Shown: in pieces, positions 23,438 to 31,347 of the stretch
How positions within the stretch are numbered: the stretch's first letter is position 1
Layout: the number at the start of each line of letters is the position of its first letter
Made by a program: the position numbers and the translations under genes
The notes under the pieces: generated by a model
What the model saw: only the letters and a program-made list of their open reading frames with translations
What the model was told of the DNA's origin: nothing
Databases searched by the model: none
NCBI GenBank assembly: GCA_027449685.1
Contig: DAIDLC010000006.1
Coordinates: 1-64,000, forward strand
DNA: 64,000 bases
Source: Ferrovaceae bacterium
GTDB taxonomy: Bacteria > Pseudomonadota > Gammaproteobacteria > Burkholderiales > Ferrovaceae
Reading direction: 5' to 3'

Positions 23438-24985
23438 ATGGACCATATATCTGTGCACAATTCACTCGGCCTGTTCCAGAACATCCTGGATCACCTCCCG
23501 CTGCGGGTCTTCTGGAAGGACACCGATTCCCGCTATCTGGGCTGTAACCACCTGTTTGCAAGGGATGCAGGGTTTTCCTGTCCTGAAGAGCTGATCGGTA
23601 AAACGGATCAGGATATGGGTTGGAAAGATCAGCAGGCCCGCTATCGGGCCGATGATCGACAGGTGATGGAATCGGAGGCTCCCAGACAGGACTATCTGGA
23701 ACCTCAAACGACTCCGCAAGGAGAAACGCTCTGGTTACGGACTTCCAAGTTCCCCTTGCGGGACGCTTCGCAGGCCATCATCGGTGTGGTCGGCTTTTAC
23801 GAAGACGTTACGGCGCAACGTCAGGCCGATGAAACCCATCAACGCGTGGCGCGTGCACTGGATTTGCTCACCAAAGCCAATCTGGCGCTGATTCATTCGA
23901 AGCAAGAACAGGAATTGTTCGCCGAAATTTCTCGACTTTGCGTGGATGCGGGGGGGTACCTCATGGCCTGGGTGGGTGTGGCTGAGCACGATGCGGCCAA
24001 AACCATACGCCCGGTGGGCCAATCCGGATTCGAAGAAGGGTATCTGGATACGGTGCAGATTACCTGGTCGGATGCACCATCCGGCCAAGGCCCCACGGGC
24101 ACGGCCCTGCGCACCGGAAAAACCATCGTCAATCAGAACTGCAGGACGAACCCGGCCATGGCTCCCTGGCGTGAAGCCGCAATCAAGCGCGGGTATCAGT
24201 CCAGTATTGCGCTGCCCCTGGCTTATCAAGGAACGGCCTGGGGGACTTTGACCGTCTATGCGGCGGCGCCCGATGCTTTTGCTGTCGAAGAAGTGATGCT
24301 GTTGCAGGAGTTGGCCAATAATCTGACTTATGGGGTAGCTGCGCTGCGCATGCGTGCAGAGCACGATCGGGTAGTGGTGGAACAATTGGCCCAGGAGCGC
24401 ATTCTGCGCCAAAGTTTTGGGGACTCCATCAAAGCCATTGCCAATACCATCGAAGCCCGCGATCCTTATACCTCGGGGCACAATGCCCGCGTCAGCCAGT
24501 TGTCCATCGCCATTGCCCGTGACATGGGGTTGCCGGAGGATACGGTGTTCGGCATCGGCCTTGCCGCCAGCATTCATGATCTGGGAAAAATCAGCATCCC
24601 CTCGGAGTTGCTGTCAAAACCGGGTCGCTTGACGGAGATAGAGTACATGCTGGTCAAAGACCACGCACAATCCGGCTACGACATCATCAAGGGCATTACC
24701 TTCCCATGGTCCATTGCCACCATGGTGTGGCAGCATCACGAACGCATGGATGGTTCGGGTTACCCCAGGGGCCTCAAAGGCGAGCAAATTTTGTTGGGCT
24801 CACGTATTCTTGCGGTGGCTGACGTGGTGGAATCCATGTCCTCCAACCGTCCGTATCGTCCGGCTCTGGGAATTGCAGCCGCTTTGCATGAAGTTGAACG
24901 GGGTCGCGGCACGCACTATGATGCCGCCGTGGTGGATGCCTGTTTGGGGCTATTTCGCCACAAGGGCTTTACGTTTGCTGTGTAA
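23438..24985 (+). CDS. PAS-GAF-HD-GYP cyclic-di-GMP phosphodiesterase
   Basis: The product has 515 residues from the ATG at 23438, which follows AAGGG. A PAS domain (about 10-130, FWKDTDSRYLGCNHLFARDAG) is followed by a GAF domain (about 140-310) and an HD-GYP domain. The last has ARDPYTSGHNARV, the metal-binding HD in SIHDLGKISIPSELL, HHERMDGSGYPRGLKGEQI and VADVVESMSSNRPYRPA. All catalytic motifs appear intact, so it should hydrolyse c-di-GMP. It lies downstream of the kinase/CheX/CheY set and could be its output, but a gap of about 200 bases separates it from the Smr gene. Confidence 0.9.
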   Translation: MDHISVHNSLGLFQNILDHLPLRVFWKDTDSRYLGCNHLFARDAGFSCPEELIGKTDQDMGWKDQQARYRADDRQVMESEAPRQDYLEPQTTPQGETLWLRTSKFPLRDASQAIIGVVGFYEDVTAQRQADETHQRVARALDLLTKANLALIHSKQEQELFAEISRLCVDAGGYLMAWVGVAEHDAAKTIRPVGQSGFEEGYLDTVQITWSDAPSGQGPTGTALRTGKTIVNQNCRTNPAMAPWREAAIKRGYQSSIALPLAYQGTAWGTLTVYAAAPDAFAVEEVMLLQELANNLTYGVAALRMRAEHDRVVVEQLAQERILRQSFGDSIKAIANTIEARDPYTSGHNARVSQLSIAIARDMGLPEDTVFGIGLAASIHDLGKISIPSELLSKPGRLTEIEYMLVKDHAQSGYDIIKGITFPWSIATMVWQHHERMDGSGYPRGLKGEQILLGSRILAVADVVESMSSNRPYRPALGIAAALHEVERGRGTHYDAAVVDACLGLFRHKGFTFAV

Positions 24986-25138
24986 CCTTACTCGGCCAGT
25001 TCGCCCAGGCGTTATTGCCTGCGTACCCTGCCGTTGTGGAGGCTTCAGAGTCACCAGGGCTTTATCCGCATGCCACCCCCGATCCTCCGGGAGTTGAACC
25101 GTCATGCTTAACCCGATTTCACAACCAAGGATTCGAAC

Positions 25139-25546
25139 ATGTCACTAACCAAGGGATTTAAACAACTGATTGCCGAAGCCCGGGCAAAGATTACCACCTT
25201 GACACTCGCACAGGCCCGCTCGAAATTTGACGACCCAAACGTGGTGTTTGTGGATATTCGTGATGTTCGGGAACTGGAACGTGAGGGGATGATTCCCGGT
25301 GCATTTCATGCACCGCGCGGCATGTTGGAGTTTTGGGTGGATCCTGATAGTCCCTACTTTCGGGACATCTTTGGCTCGGGTAAGGAATTTGTCCTCTATT
25401 GTGCCTCTGCGTGGCGCTCCAGTTTGGCAACAGCCCAACTGCAAGAAATGGGATTGAGTCCCGTGTGCCATGTGGAAGGCGGGTTCAAGGCCTGGAAGGA
25501 GGCCGGCTTTCCGGTGGCAGAAAAACCCCAGCATCAGCACCCCTGA
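25139..25546 (+). CDS. Rhodanese-domain sulfurtransferase
   Basis: This single rhodanese domain has 135 residues: ARSKFDDPNVVFVDIRDVRELEREGMIPGAFHAPRGMLEF, then the active loop LYCASAWRSSLATAQL with its persulfide-forming cysteine, then VCHVEGGFKAWKEAGFPV. The active loop is C-A-S-A-W-R-S, close to the YC..GxRS form of single-domain rhodaneses. The ATG follows AAGGA. There is no signal peptide, so it is cytoplasmic. It probably moves sulfane sulfur in a sulfur-oxidising or detoxifying context. Confidence 0.9.
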   Translation: MSLTKGFKQLIAEARAKITTLTLAQARSKFDDPNVVFVDIRDVRELEREGMIPGAFHAPRGMLEFWVDPDSPYFRDIFGSGKEFVLYCASAWRSSLATAQLQEMGLSPVCHVEGGFKAWKEAGFPVAEKPQHQHP

Positions 25547-25581
25547 GCGACTACCAGCGCTTAGCTGTTCGCCACCACACG

Positions 25582-25604
25582 CCGGGCCAGCCGGATTGGC
25601 CCGG
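25582..25604. terminator. Hairpin between convergent genes
   Basis: CCGGGCCA-GCCGGAT-TGGCCCGG forms a perfect 8-bp GC-rich stem in the 71-base gap between the rhodanese and Slp stop codons. No long T-run follows on either strand, so the match to an intrinsic terminator is partial. The position suits bidirectional termination. Confidence 0.55.
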
Positions 25605-25617
25605 AAGAAAGACCCCT

Positions 25618-26184
25618 TCAGTACATCCAGGGATAAAAACCGGGCGTCATCATCCAGGGGTCGAATCCTGGGCCATAAAACCCCATGGGGTAGTCGGGAA
25701 CAGGTTGACGTTTAGGCCACAGGAAGAGCGTGTCCACAGCCAAACGGGGGAAAATATAATCAGATTTTCCAACCTTCCCAAAGGTTGGCGTCTGGACGGT
25801 TCCCGTAAAAGTGATTTCTCTTGCTGGCCGGTAAATTTCCGGGTCGTAAAACCCACTGGCGCAGGCAATGAAACGTCCGTTGGTGTGATCGGAATCTTCG
25901 GGGCGGGCCTCGGCATCCAGGGGACGACTGACGATTTGAAAACAGGTCTCGTTTTTTTCCGTATTGTCGATGCTGGCAATGGTTCCTCCCCAGCGTACGG
26001 ATTTGCCCAAGGTGTCTGGTTGGCTTTGGGCCAGATGCGGGGTGATGGGCGCGAAGTTGTTGCCGGCCAATGGGCCTGGAGGCAAGGTCGTACAGGCGCT
26101 CACACTCAGAGCCAGCAGGAGTGCGGAAAATTGGGAATGAAGCCTGGCTGGGTTTGGAAACATCCTGATCCGTTGGGTTTTCAT
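25618..26184 (-). CDS. slp: Slp-family outer membrane lipoprotein
   Basis: The 188-residue protein starts at the ATG at 26184. Its lipoprotein signal is LLLALSVSAC. The Slp pattern follows: GKSVRWGGTIASIDNTEKNETCFQIVSRPLD, RFIACASGFYDPEIYRPAREITFTGTV and SDYIFPRLAVDTLFLWP. It ends in a Tyr/Pro/Gly/Trp-rich tail (YGPGFDPWMMTPGFYPWMY). Slp is induced by starvation and acid in enterobacteria; an envelope-protection role in acid is plausible. The long upstream frame in the ORF track is non-coding. Confidence 0.85.
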   Translation of the reverse strand: MKTQRIRMFPNPARLHSQFSALLLALSVSACTTLPPGPLAGNNFAPITPHLAQSQPDTLGKSVRWGGTIASIDNTEKNETCFQIVSRPLDAEARPEDSDHTNGRFIACASGFYDPEIYRPAREITFTGTVQTPTFGKVGKSDYIFPRLAVDTLFLWPKRQPVPDYPMGFYGPGFDPWMMTPGFYPWMY

Positions 26185-26274
26185 GGTGCAAAGACCTCTC
26201 GCTGTGGATACTGGCCTGCTGCTCGGTTGCTTAGGGCTTGTCGCGGTGACGCATTTTTCATTACTTTTGAGTGT

Positions 26275-26346
26275 GGTAATCGGCCCTTCCGGCCGCAAGA
26301 CGCTTAAAAGAAACACAGGGAGACACATTGTGTTTCTGGAGAGTAT
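26275..26346 (+). repeat. Dispersed 65-nt element, copy A
   Basis: ATCGGCCCTTCCGGCCGCAAG and the following bases align without gaps to 46563-46628 at roughly three identical positions in four; the shared core includes ATCGGCCCTTCCG, CGCAAG, CGCTT and CAGGGAGA. Here it lies in the 270-bp gap between slp and the MFS gene, which holds no gene. It is not adjacent to any visible transposase. Confidence 0.6.
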
Positions 26347-26452
26347 ATTCGCAAAAATGCTATGTGTCGGTGGCCCTTTTTCTGCCAGCATGAATCGCTC
26401 CATTACGTAGGGACATCCGGCCGATCGCTGGTGGAACAGGCCGGGTAAAAAC

Positions 26453-27706
26453 TCATGCGATCCGGTGTTTCTTGCTTGTCTCAAGAAGAGCCGCCAGTAC
26501 GGCCGCACCTTGGAGCGCCACGATGCATAAAAAAACGGCCATATAGTGGTGATGATCCATGAGGGGACCGACCCATAGGGGCGTCATGGAAATCCCAGCA
26601 TCCTGCCCAGCATACACAAAGCCGTAAACGCAACTTTGGCAATCGGTGACCCGCTTGTTATTAGCCGCAAACCGTGCCATCAGATGCCGGAACGGTCCGG
26701 CAACGCCCATGGAAAAGCCCATGCAGGGCAACAGGATGAAGATCAACCAGGGTGGCAGCAATTCAGAGGCCAAAAACAGGGCCAGAATGGCCGAGACGGA
26801 CAGGGAAAAGGCCACGGGTTTTTGATGAGCAACCTGTTTGCTGGCCAGGAACCCCCCCGCGATGACCCCCGCCCCGTTACCTACCAGATAAATCGCCATG
26901 CAGATGGAAGCTGTGTTGATGCTCAAGCCATAATAATGCTTGAGTAAGGGAATGGCGTAATTCTGGAGCGTTCCAAATGCGGCATTGGACAAAAAGAAAT
27001 AAGCAAAGCTGAACCAGACCACGGGATTGCTCAAAAAAGAAAAGCGTTTTCCGGGAATGGCGACGGGGTTCTGGTGGGTGTCGGGAGACTGATCCACGCG
27101 AATCAATTGGTGTTTCCAAATCAGTCCCAGCAACACAACAGCCACCAGCAAGGCCGCAAACAGTCCGGCATCATGCCAGTTGGACTTGTTGCTGATGGCA
27201 ATGACCAGCAGTGGCGCCATGGCCCAGCCGATAATGCCGGCAATGCTATGGATTGAGAAAGCGTGTCCCAGGTTAGCCGGGTTGATCCGGAAATTGATGA
27301 TGGAATAATTCACGGGATGGATGACTGCGTTTCCCAATCCAGAAAATATCACCGATAACAGCAGCAAAGGATAGCCTGTTGCCCAGTAGATCGACAGACC
27401 AGAGCCGATGAGTAGGCACATTCCCACGTAAAGGACCCGAACCGGTCCAAAGCGATGGACCACGAATCCGCTCGCGAATTGCCCGCACCCGGAGACGATA
27501 AAGAAGACGGTCATTAACAGCCCCAGCGTGGTATAGGACAAGTGAAGCTCGGTGACCAAAAGAGGAAACAGCGGGGGCAGCAATAAATGAAAAAAATGCG
27601 TCAGGCCATGAGCGACCGAGACTATGGTAATGGTTTTGAAGTCATCTTGAAGGGAGTAGGTTCGGTGATCTAACGGCGTTGAAACAGGATGGGGACTTGT
27701 TGGCAT
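26453..27706 (-). CDS. MFS transporter, FSR-like
   Basis: This major-facilitator permease has 417 residues and twelve predicted helices. The N-terminal half contains ITIVSVAHGLTHFFHLLLPPLFPLL and FASGFVVHRFGPVRVLYVGM, the loop 2-3 motif; AVIHPVNYSIINFRI lies in helix 4-5. The AHG...H start and the GLGNAVIHP segment resemble the fosmidomycin-resistance (Fsr) group. The substrate is unknown. It is on the minus strand with slp downstream and a 120-base gap from the VIT1-like gene upstream. Confidence 0.8.
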   Translation of the reverse strand: MPTSPHPVSTPLDHRTYSLQDDFKTITIVSVAHGLTHFFHLLLPPLFPLLVTELHLSYTTLGLLMTVFFIVSGCGQFASGFVVHRFGPVRVLYVGMCLLIGSGLSIYWATGYPLLLLSVIFSGLGNAVIHPVNYSIINFRINPANLGHAFSIHSIAGIIGWAMAPLLVIAISNKSNWHDAGLFAALLVAVVLLGLIWKHQLIRVDQSPDTHQNPVAIPGKRFSFLSNPVVWFSFAYFFLSNAAFGTLQNYAIPLLKHYYGLSINTASICMAIYLVGNGAGVIAGGFLASKQVAHQKPVAFSLSVSAILALFLASELLPPWLIFILLPCMGFSMGVAGPFRHLMARFAANNKRVTDCQSCVYGFVYAGQDAGISMTPLWVGPLMDHHHYMAVFLCIVALQGAAVLAALLETSKKHRIA

Positions 27707-27826
27707 AGACGCTGAAACAGATAAAATGGTCGAGACGTCATGATGCGGATATTGATGTGTGGAGGTGTTTTTTTTTGTAAGAAGCCGTACCTGGCCTGCG
27801 GTTTTCCCTGGCGATGGAAACGGCCT

Positions 27827-28522
27827 TCAGGAAATCAAACGCGCGAGCGTAAAGGCGGCGGCAGCCGCTGCGCCGCCAATGAGTAAGGTCTGGACGGCGC
27901 TTTTCAAGCGTGGGGTTCCTGTAAACCCGCCTTTGAAAAAGCCAAAGAGGGCCAGAGCCGACAACGTAAACAGCGTGGAGTAGGGTAGCGCCGTGGATAC
28001 GGTGGCAGTCAGAAAATAAGGCAGAATGGGAATCAGTCCGCCGGCAATATAGGCGCTGGCGATGGTCACGGCACTACGAGTGGCGCGCCCCGATTCGGGC
28101 TGCTCCAGACCAAGCTCGAAGCGCATCATGAAACGGACCCAGGCATCGCGATCCTGGCGCAGGGCAGAAATCACCGGGGCGCATTGCGCTTCCGTCACCC
28201 CATAAGCTTCAAAGACTTCCACGACTTCAGCGGCTTCTTGCTCGGGGATGGTTTGAATCTCCTGATATTCGCGTTGTAATTCGTGTGCATAATGCTCGGC
28301 ATCGCCGCGCGCGGCAAGAAATCCTCCCAACCCCATGGCGATGGCTCCGGCGGCGATTTCCGCCATGCCCGCCGTGGTGATGATGTGGCTGGAATCCACG
28401 GCTCCAGACAAACCCGCCGCCAAGGCGAAGGGCACGGTCAGCCCGTCGGACATGCCAATGACCACATCCCGAATGGTTTCGGAGGCGCGAAAATGTTTTT
28501 CGAGATGGGGGGTTTGTGGCAT
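27827..28522 (-). CDS. VIT1/CCC1-family metal transporter
   Basis: The 231-residue protein begins with RDVVIGMSDGLTVPFALAAGLSGAV, the family's first helix with conserved Asp and Met. Then come EIAAGAIAMGLGGFLAARGDAEHY and a cytoplasmic metal-binding helical domain with many Glu residues (ELQREYQEIQTIPEQEAAEVVE). Helices 3-5 follow (IASAYIAGGLIPILPYFL, ALFGFFKGGFTG). Relatives carry Fe2+ or Mn2+ out of the cytoplasm. In an iron-rich acid habitat it would help avoid iron overload. Confidence 0.9.
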   Translation of the reverse strand: MPQTPHLEKHFRASETIRDVVIGMSDGLTVPFALAAGLSGAVDSSHIITTAGMAEIAAGAIAMGLGGFLAARGDAEHYAHELQREYQEIQTIPEQEAAEVVEVFEAYGVTEAQCAPVISALRQDRDAWVRFMMRFELGLEQPESGRATRSAVTIASAYIAGGLIPILPYFLTATVSTALPYSTLFTLSALALFGFFKGGFTGTPRLKSAVQTLLIGGAAAAAAFTLARLIS

Positions 28523-28687
28523 GGGCAGGACGTGAGAAGAAGATTGCTAATTGTGTCAGAATAGCAGACATGATACCTACTGTCGCAGGCCGCGTTCATG
28601 AAATCCTGGTGTGCCTTGAGCGGTACGAATCGGATGCGTTGTAAATAGGCTTACTTCCGAACCAAGTGACGATGGGAAAACCAAACA

Positions 28688-29275
28688 ATGGTCCACAAAA
28701 ACCTGATGACGTTTTTTTCTGAAAGAATCAACGTGCTGATCGGTGCACTGCTGCTGGGGGTATCGACCCTGCCCGCGATGGCTTGGGAGATGGCCGGGAC
28801 AAAGACCATTGCACTGCACACCCGCGACGGACAGACCTTGACCATTGGCACGGTGTCCTTTCAGCCGCAGGCAAAGGTTACTCATTTTACCTTGCACCTG
28901 GACTACGGAAAGTTCAAGGACTATTTCCTGTCCATGAAAGAATTCAAATGCCTGGAAGGCCCGCAGGAGGTTCAGTGCTACGTGCCTTATCCGTACTCCA
29001 ACCCTTCCACGGTTACGCCAGATGACCTGCGTTGGCTGGAACATGCCTTGTTGTTTTTATACAAATTGCCACGAGATTTTGGCGCCAACCTCTGGAACGG
29101 CCTGTATTACAAAATGACACGCACCGATCAGGGATTGGTGGGTCTCCCGCAGGCTATCGACCTCAATTTGATTTCCGCGCCGCCGGATAACCTCCTGAAT
29201 CCACCGTATACGCCCGCCGACCGGAGCGACATTCCTGTAGGCAGTCGCTGGATCACCTCGCTGACGATTCAATAG
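28688..29275 (+). CDS. Exported protein of unknown function
   Basis: The product has 195 residues with a signal peptide (INVLIGALLLGVSTLPAMA). The mature domain has mixed strands and helices: TLTIGTVSFQPQAKVTHFTLHLDYGKFKDYFLSMKEFKC, a second cysteine in EVQCYVPYPY (possible disulfide), and DDLRWLEHALLFLYKLPRDFGANLWNGLYYKM. I do not assign a family, but the conserved look (no low complexity, normal codons) supports a real gene. It stands alone between a minus-strand transporter and a minus-strand repeat protein. Confidence 0.75.
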   Translation: MVHKNLMTFFSERINVLIGALLLGVSTLPAMAWEMAGTKTIALHTRDGQTLTIGTVSFQPQAKVTHFTLHLDYGKFKDYFLSMKEFKCLEGPQEVQCYVPYPYSNPSTVTPDDLRWLEHALLFLYKLPRDFGANLWNGLYYKMTRTDQGLVGLPQAIDLNLISAPPDNLLNPPYTPADRSDIPVGSRWITSLTIQ

Positions 29276-29330
29276 CCGAGCCCATCCGCGGACCCAAGTA
29301 GGCGCTGGTGGACGGTTGTTCCTGATGCCT

Positions 29331-29360
29331 GGGACCGTGTGAGCCCTCAGAATCGGTCCC
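29331..29360. terminator. Hairpin between convergent genes
   Basis: GGGACCG and CGGTCCC, 16 bases apart, form a perfect 7-bp stem in the 168-base gap between two convergent genes. There is no T-run, so termination is inferred mainly from position. Confidence 0.4.
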
Positions 29361-29443
29361 TTATATCCGGGCTATCCGGGGGACAGTGGTCGTCTCGTCG
29401 GCGGGTTGGATCCGCATCCAAGCGTCCACTGCCCTTTTGGTCT

Positions 29444-30547
29444 CTAAATCAGAGAGAGTAGAGCGGCAGGGATCTCGCTCAGTTGGGCCTTGATGCCCAC
29501 CAGATCCACGGTAGTGCCACTGCCATGGGCGATTTCCGTATATGGTCCGGTACTGCTGCCCTGATAGAACAGCAGATAGGAGCTATTGGTCCCGTTGGTG
29601 CTGGTCTCTTGAACAAATCCCGGGCTGATTTGGTTGAAGCTGACCTGGGAGGAAGGCGTGATGGTGGCAGAGGATCCATTGGCGAATAATTCCTGCATCT
29701 GGGTTACTGCGCCGTTGGACCCAAAGGTAAAGTTCACACGATCTTCCGGTTGCACTGCAAGCAGCGTGGTTGCTGTTCCGGGTTGAATGGTGGTGGTAGA
29801 CTCAGCTGCCACCGCATAGAGCGTGGAGCCAGAGGGTTGCGTGTAGGTGGTGCTTTCGATACTGTGTCCTTCGATCGAGGTTTCGGTAATCGTCGAGCCG
29901 TTGACTGTAAAGGTTGCCGTGGGTGAAATGTGCTGATTCTCGCTAACCGAGAAATTGGAACCGGAAAAAACTTCTTGGACACCGGTAACTTGCCCTCCTG
30001 AAAGCGTGAAGGTATAGCCTTTGGTAAAACCGGAAGCCGTTGTGGTGCTTGGATTGGCCCAAGTGGTTGTGTCCTGCGTGACTTGATACAAATTACTGCT
30101 GGTGGCTTCGGGGGAATACTGAAGGACTTCCGTGGAGCTAGTCCCTGTGATCGTTTCAGTTACGGTATTGGCAGTAGTGTCCACAGTGAAGGTAGCATTG
30201 GTGGGTAGATTCATGTTGAAAGTCCAGTTACCATCCACATGGGTCATCCCGGTGACCTGACCCGAGGTGATGGTAAATCCGAACCCCTGAGGCGTAGTAA
30301 GCCCCCCGCCGAACCCGTGGTTGCCATCACCGCCACCGAACCCGTGGTTGCCATCACCGCCGCCGAACCCGTGGTTGCCATCACCGCCACCAAAGCCCTG
30401 ATTACCGCCACCGTTGTCGTCTTCTGAGTTGTTACCGAGCCCCTGGCTGGAAGAAAAAAATCCATTACTACTGGAGGTCGAAGACCCGCTGGGTGAATTG
30501 TAGATGCCGTTAAAAAAAGAATGTTCCATATAATCAGATTGTTCCAT
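29444..30547 (-). CDS. Ser/Thr-rich repeat protein without signal peptide
   Basis: The protein has 367 residues. After a Ser/Gly-rich start comes a run of nine-residue units (GGGDGNHGF, about residues 50-80), then three diverged 80-residue beta-rich repeats. These open with FGFTITSGQVTGMTHV, KGYTFTLSGGQVTGVQEV and VNFTFGSNGAVTQMQEL, and each later carries a VTETITGTSS- or ITETSIEGHS-like strand. It has no signal peptide or membrane helix; composition (Ser, Thr, Gly, very few Cys or Lys) is that of a secreted surface protein, perhaps exported by type I secretion. GAGGAG lies before the ATG. Function unknown. Confidence 0.75.
   Translation of the reverse strand: MEQSDYMEHSFFNGIYNSPSGSSTSSSNGFFSSSQGLGNNSEDDNGGGNQGFGGGDGNHGFGGGDGNHGFGGGDGNHGFGGGLTTPQGFGFTITSGQVTGMTHVDGNWTFNMNLPTNATFTVDTTANTVTETITGTSSTEVLQYSPEATSSNLYQVTQDTTTWANPSTTTASGFTKGYTFTLSGGQVTGVQEVFSGSNFSVSENQHISPTATFTVNGSTITETSIEGHSIESTTYTQPSGSTLYAVAAESTTTIQPGTATTLLAVQPEDRVNFTFGSNGAVTQMQELFANGSSATITPSSQVSFNQISPGFVQETSTNGTNSSYLLFYQGSSTGPYTEIAHGSGTTVDLVGIKAQLSEIPAALLSLI
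30306..30412. repeat. 27-bp tandem repeats inside a gene
   Basis: About three near-identical 27-bp units (core GAACCCGTGGTTGCCATCA) plus one diverged unit encode GGGDGNHGF in frame. The length being a multiple of three lets copy number vary without breaking the gene. Confidence 0.9.
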
Positions 30548-30843
30548 GGTTTTGCTCCTCAGGTTACGCGGGGTTGCGTTTATCGATATGGGAAATTATC
30601 ACATAAAATAAATTTAAATGCTAGTATTTTTTCTGGGGAGAGCCTGAGCCTTGACAGAAGTGCTCTGGGCAGTACGACCAGGTCACGGCGGGTGAGCAAT
30701 TGATTACACCTGTAAAGCTCGGTTCGTGATACAAGGAGTGCAGCAATATGAAACCTCCGGGTGCAGGCAGCCTGATGAACGATGAACACGCGTAACGTCC
30801 AGAGCGCTTGTACTGGAGCAAACCCTTCCTTTGAACAAACACG

Positions 30844-31347
30844 ATGAGAGCGTTAACGATGACTTCAGTACGACAATGGGCTGGCTCGATGGTATTTGTA
30901 TGTACCGCTTTTTGGGTTGGGCCGGTGATGGCTCATGGGGATGTCACGCCACATCCGGTGGATACGTCGACCCTCAAACCACTAGGCAAGGATTGGATCG
31001 AGCCTAATCCGTACCGCGGCAACGACAAGGCGGTGGCTGTTGGGGCCGAAGGCTATCTGCATAATTGTGCAGCTTGCCACGGTTTAAATGCGGTATCGGG
31101 GGGGGTGGCGCCAGACTTGCTGGCACTGAATCGTGATTGTCTGGCATTTCCCTCAGGGCCAAAGCGGGAGGATTGTCTGAAGGACGTGGATGATTACTTC
31201 AAGGATGTCACCCTCAACGGCCGCAAAAACAGCGAAGGACGTATCATCATGCCGGCTTATGGAAGCGTGTTTACGCAGGAGGCCGTGTGGGCCATCAAGT
31301 CCTATATCGATGCGCGCAGCGTGCAGGAACAGGACAAACAAAAATGA
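30844..31347 (+). CDS. PedF-like c-type cytochrome
   Basis: The 167-residue protein has a signal peptide ending in GPVMA and then HGDVTPHPVDTSTLKPLGKDWIEPNPYRGNDKAV. This is close to the PedF cytochromes that take electrons from quinoprotein alcohol dehydrogenases. One haem site, NCAACHG, and a distal Met in GRIIMPAYG are visible. An internal ATG at 30859 is an equally good start. No dehydrogenase gene is adjacent, so its electron donor is unclear. Its stop codon abuts that of the convergent glutamate-synthase-domain gene. Confidence 0.85.
   Translation: MRALTMTSVRQWAGSMVFVCTAFWVGPVMAHGDVTPHPVDTSTLKPLGKDWIEPNPYRGNDKAVAVGAEGYLHNCAACHGLNAVSGGVAPDLLALNRDCLAFPSGPKREDCLKDVDDYFKDVTLNGRKNSEGRIIMPAYGSVFTQEAVWAIKSYIDARSVQEQDKQK

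Noticed and set aside
30306-30412. Possible CRISPR-like array from regularly spaced repeats
   Set aside because: The units are contiguous 27-bp coding repeats without spacers, in frame within one gene.
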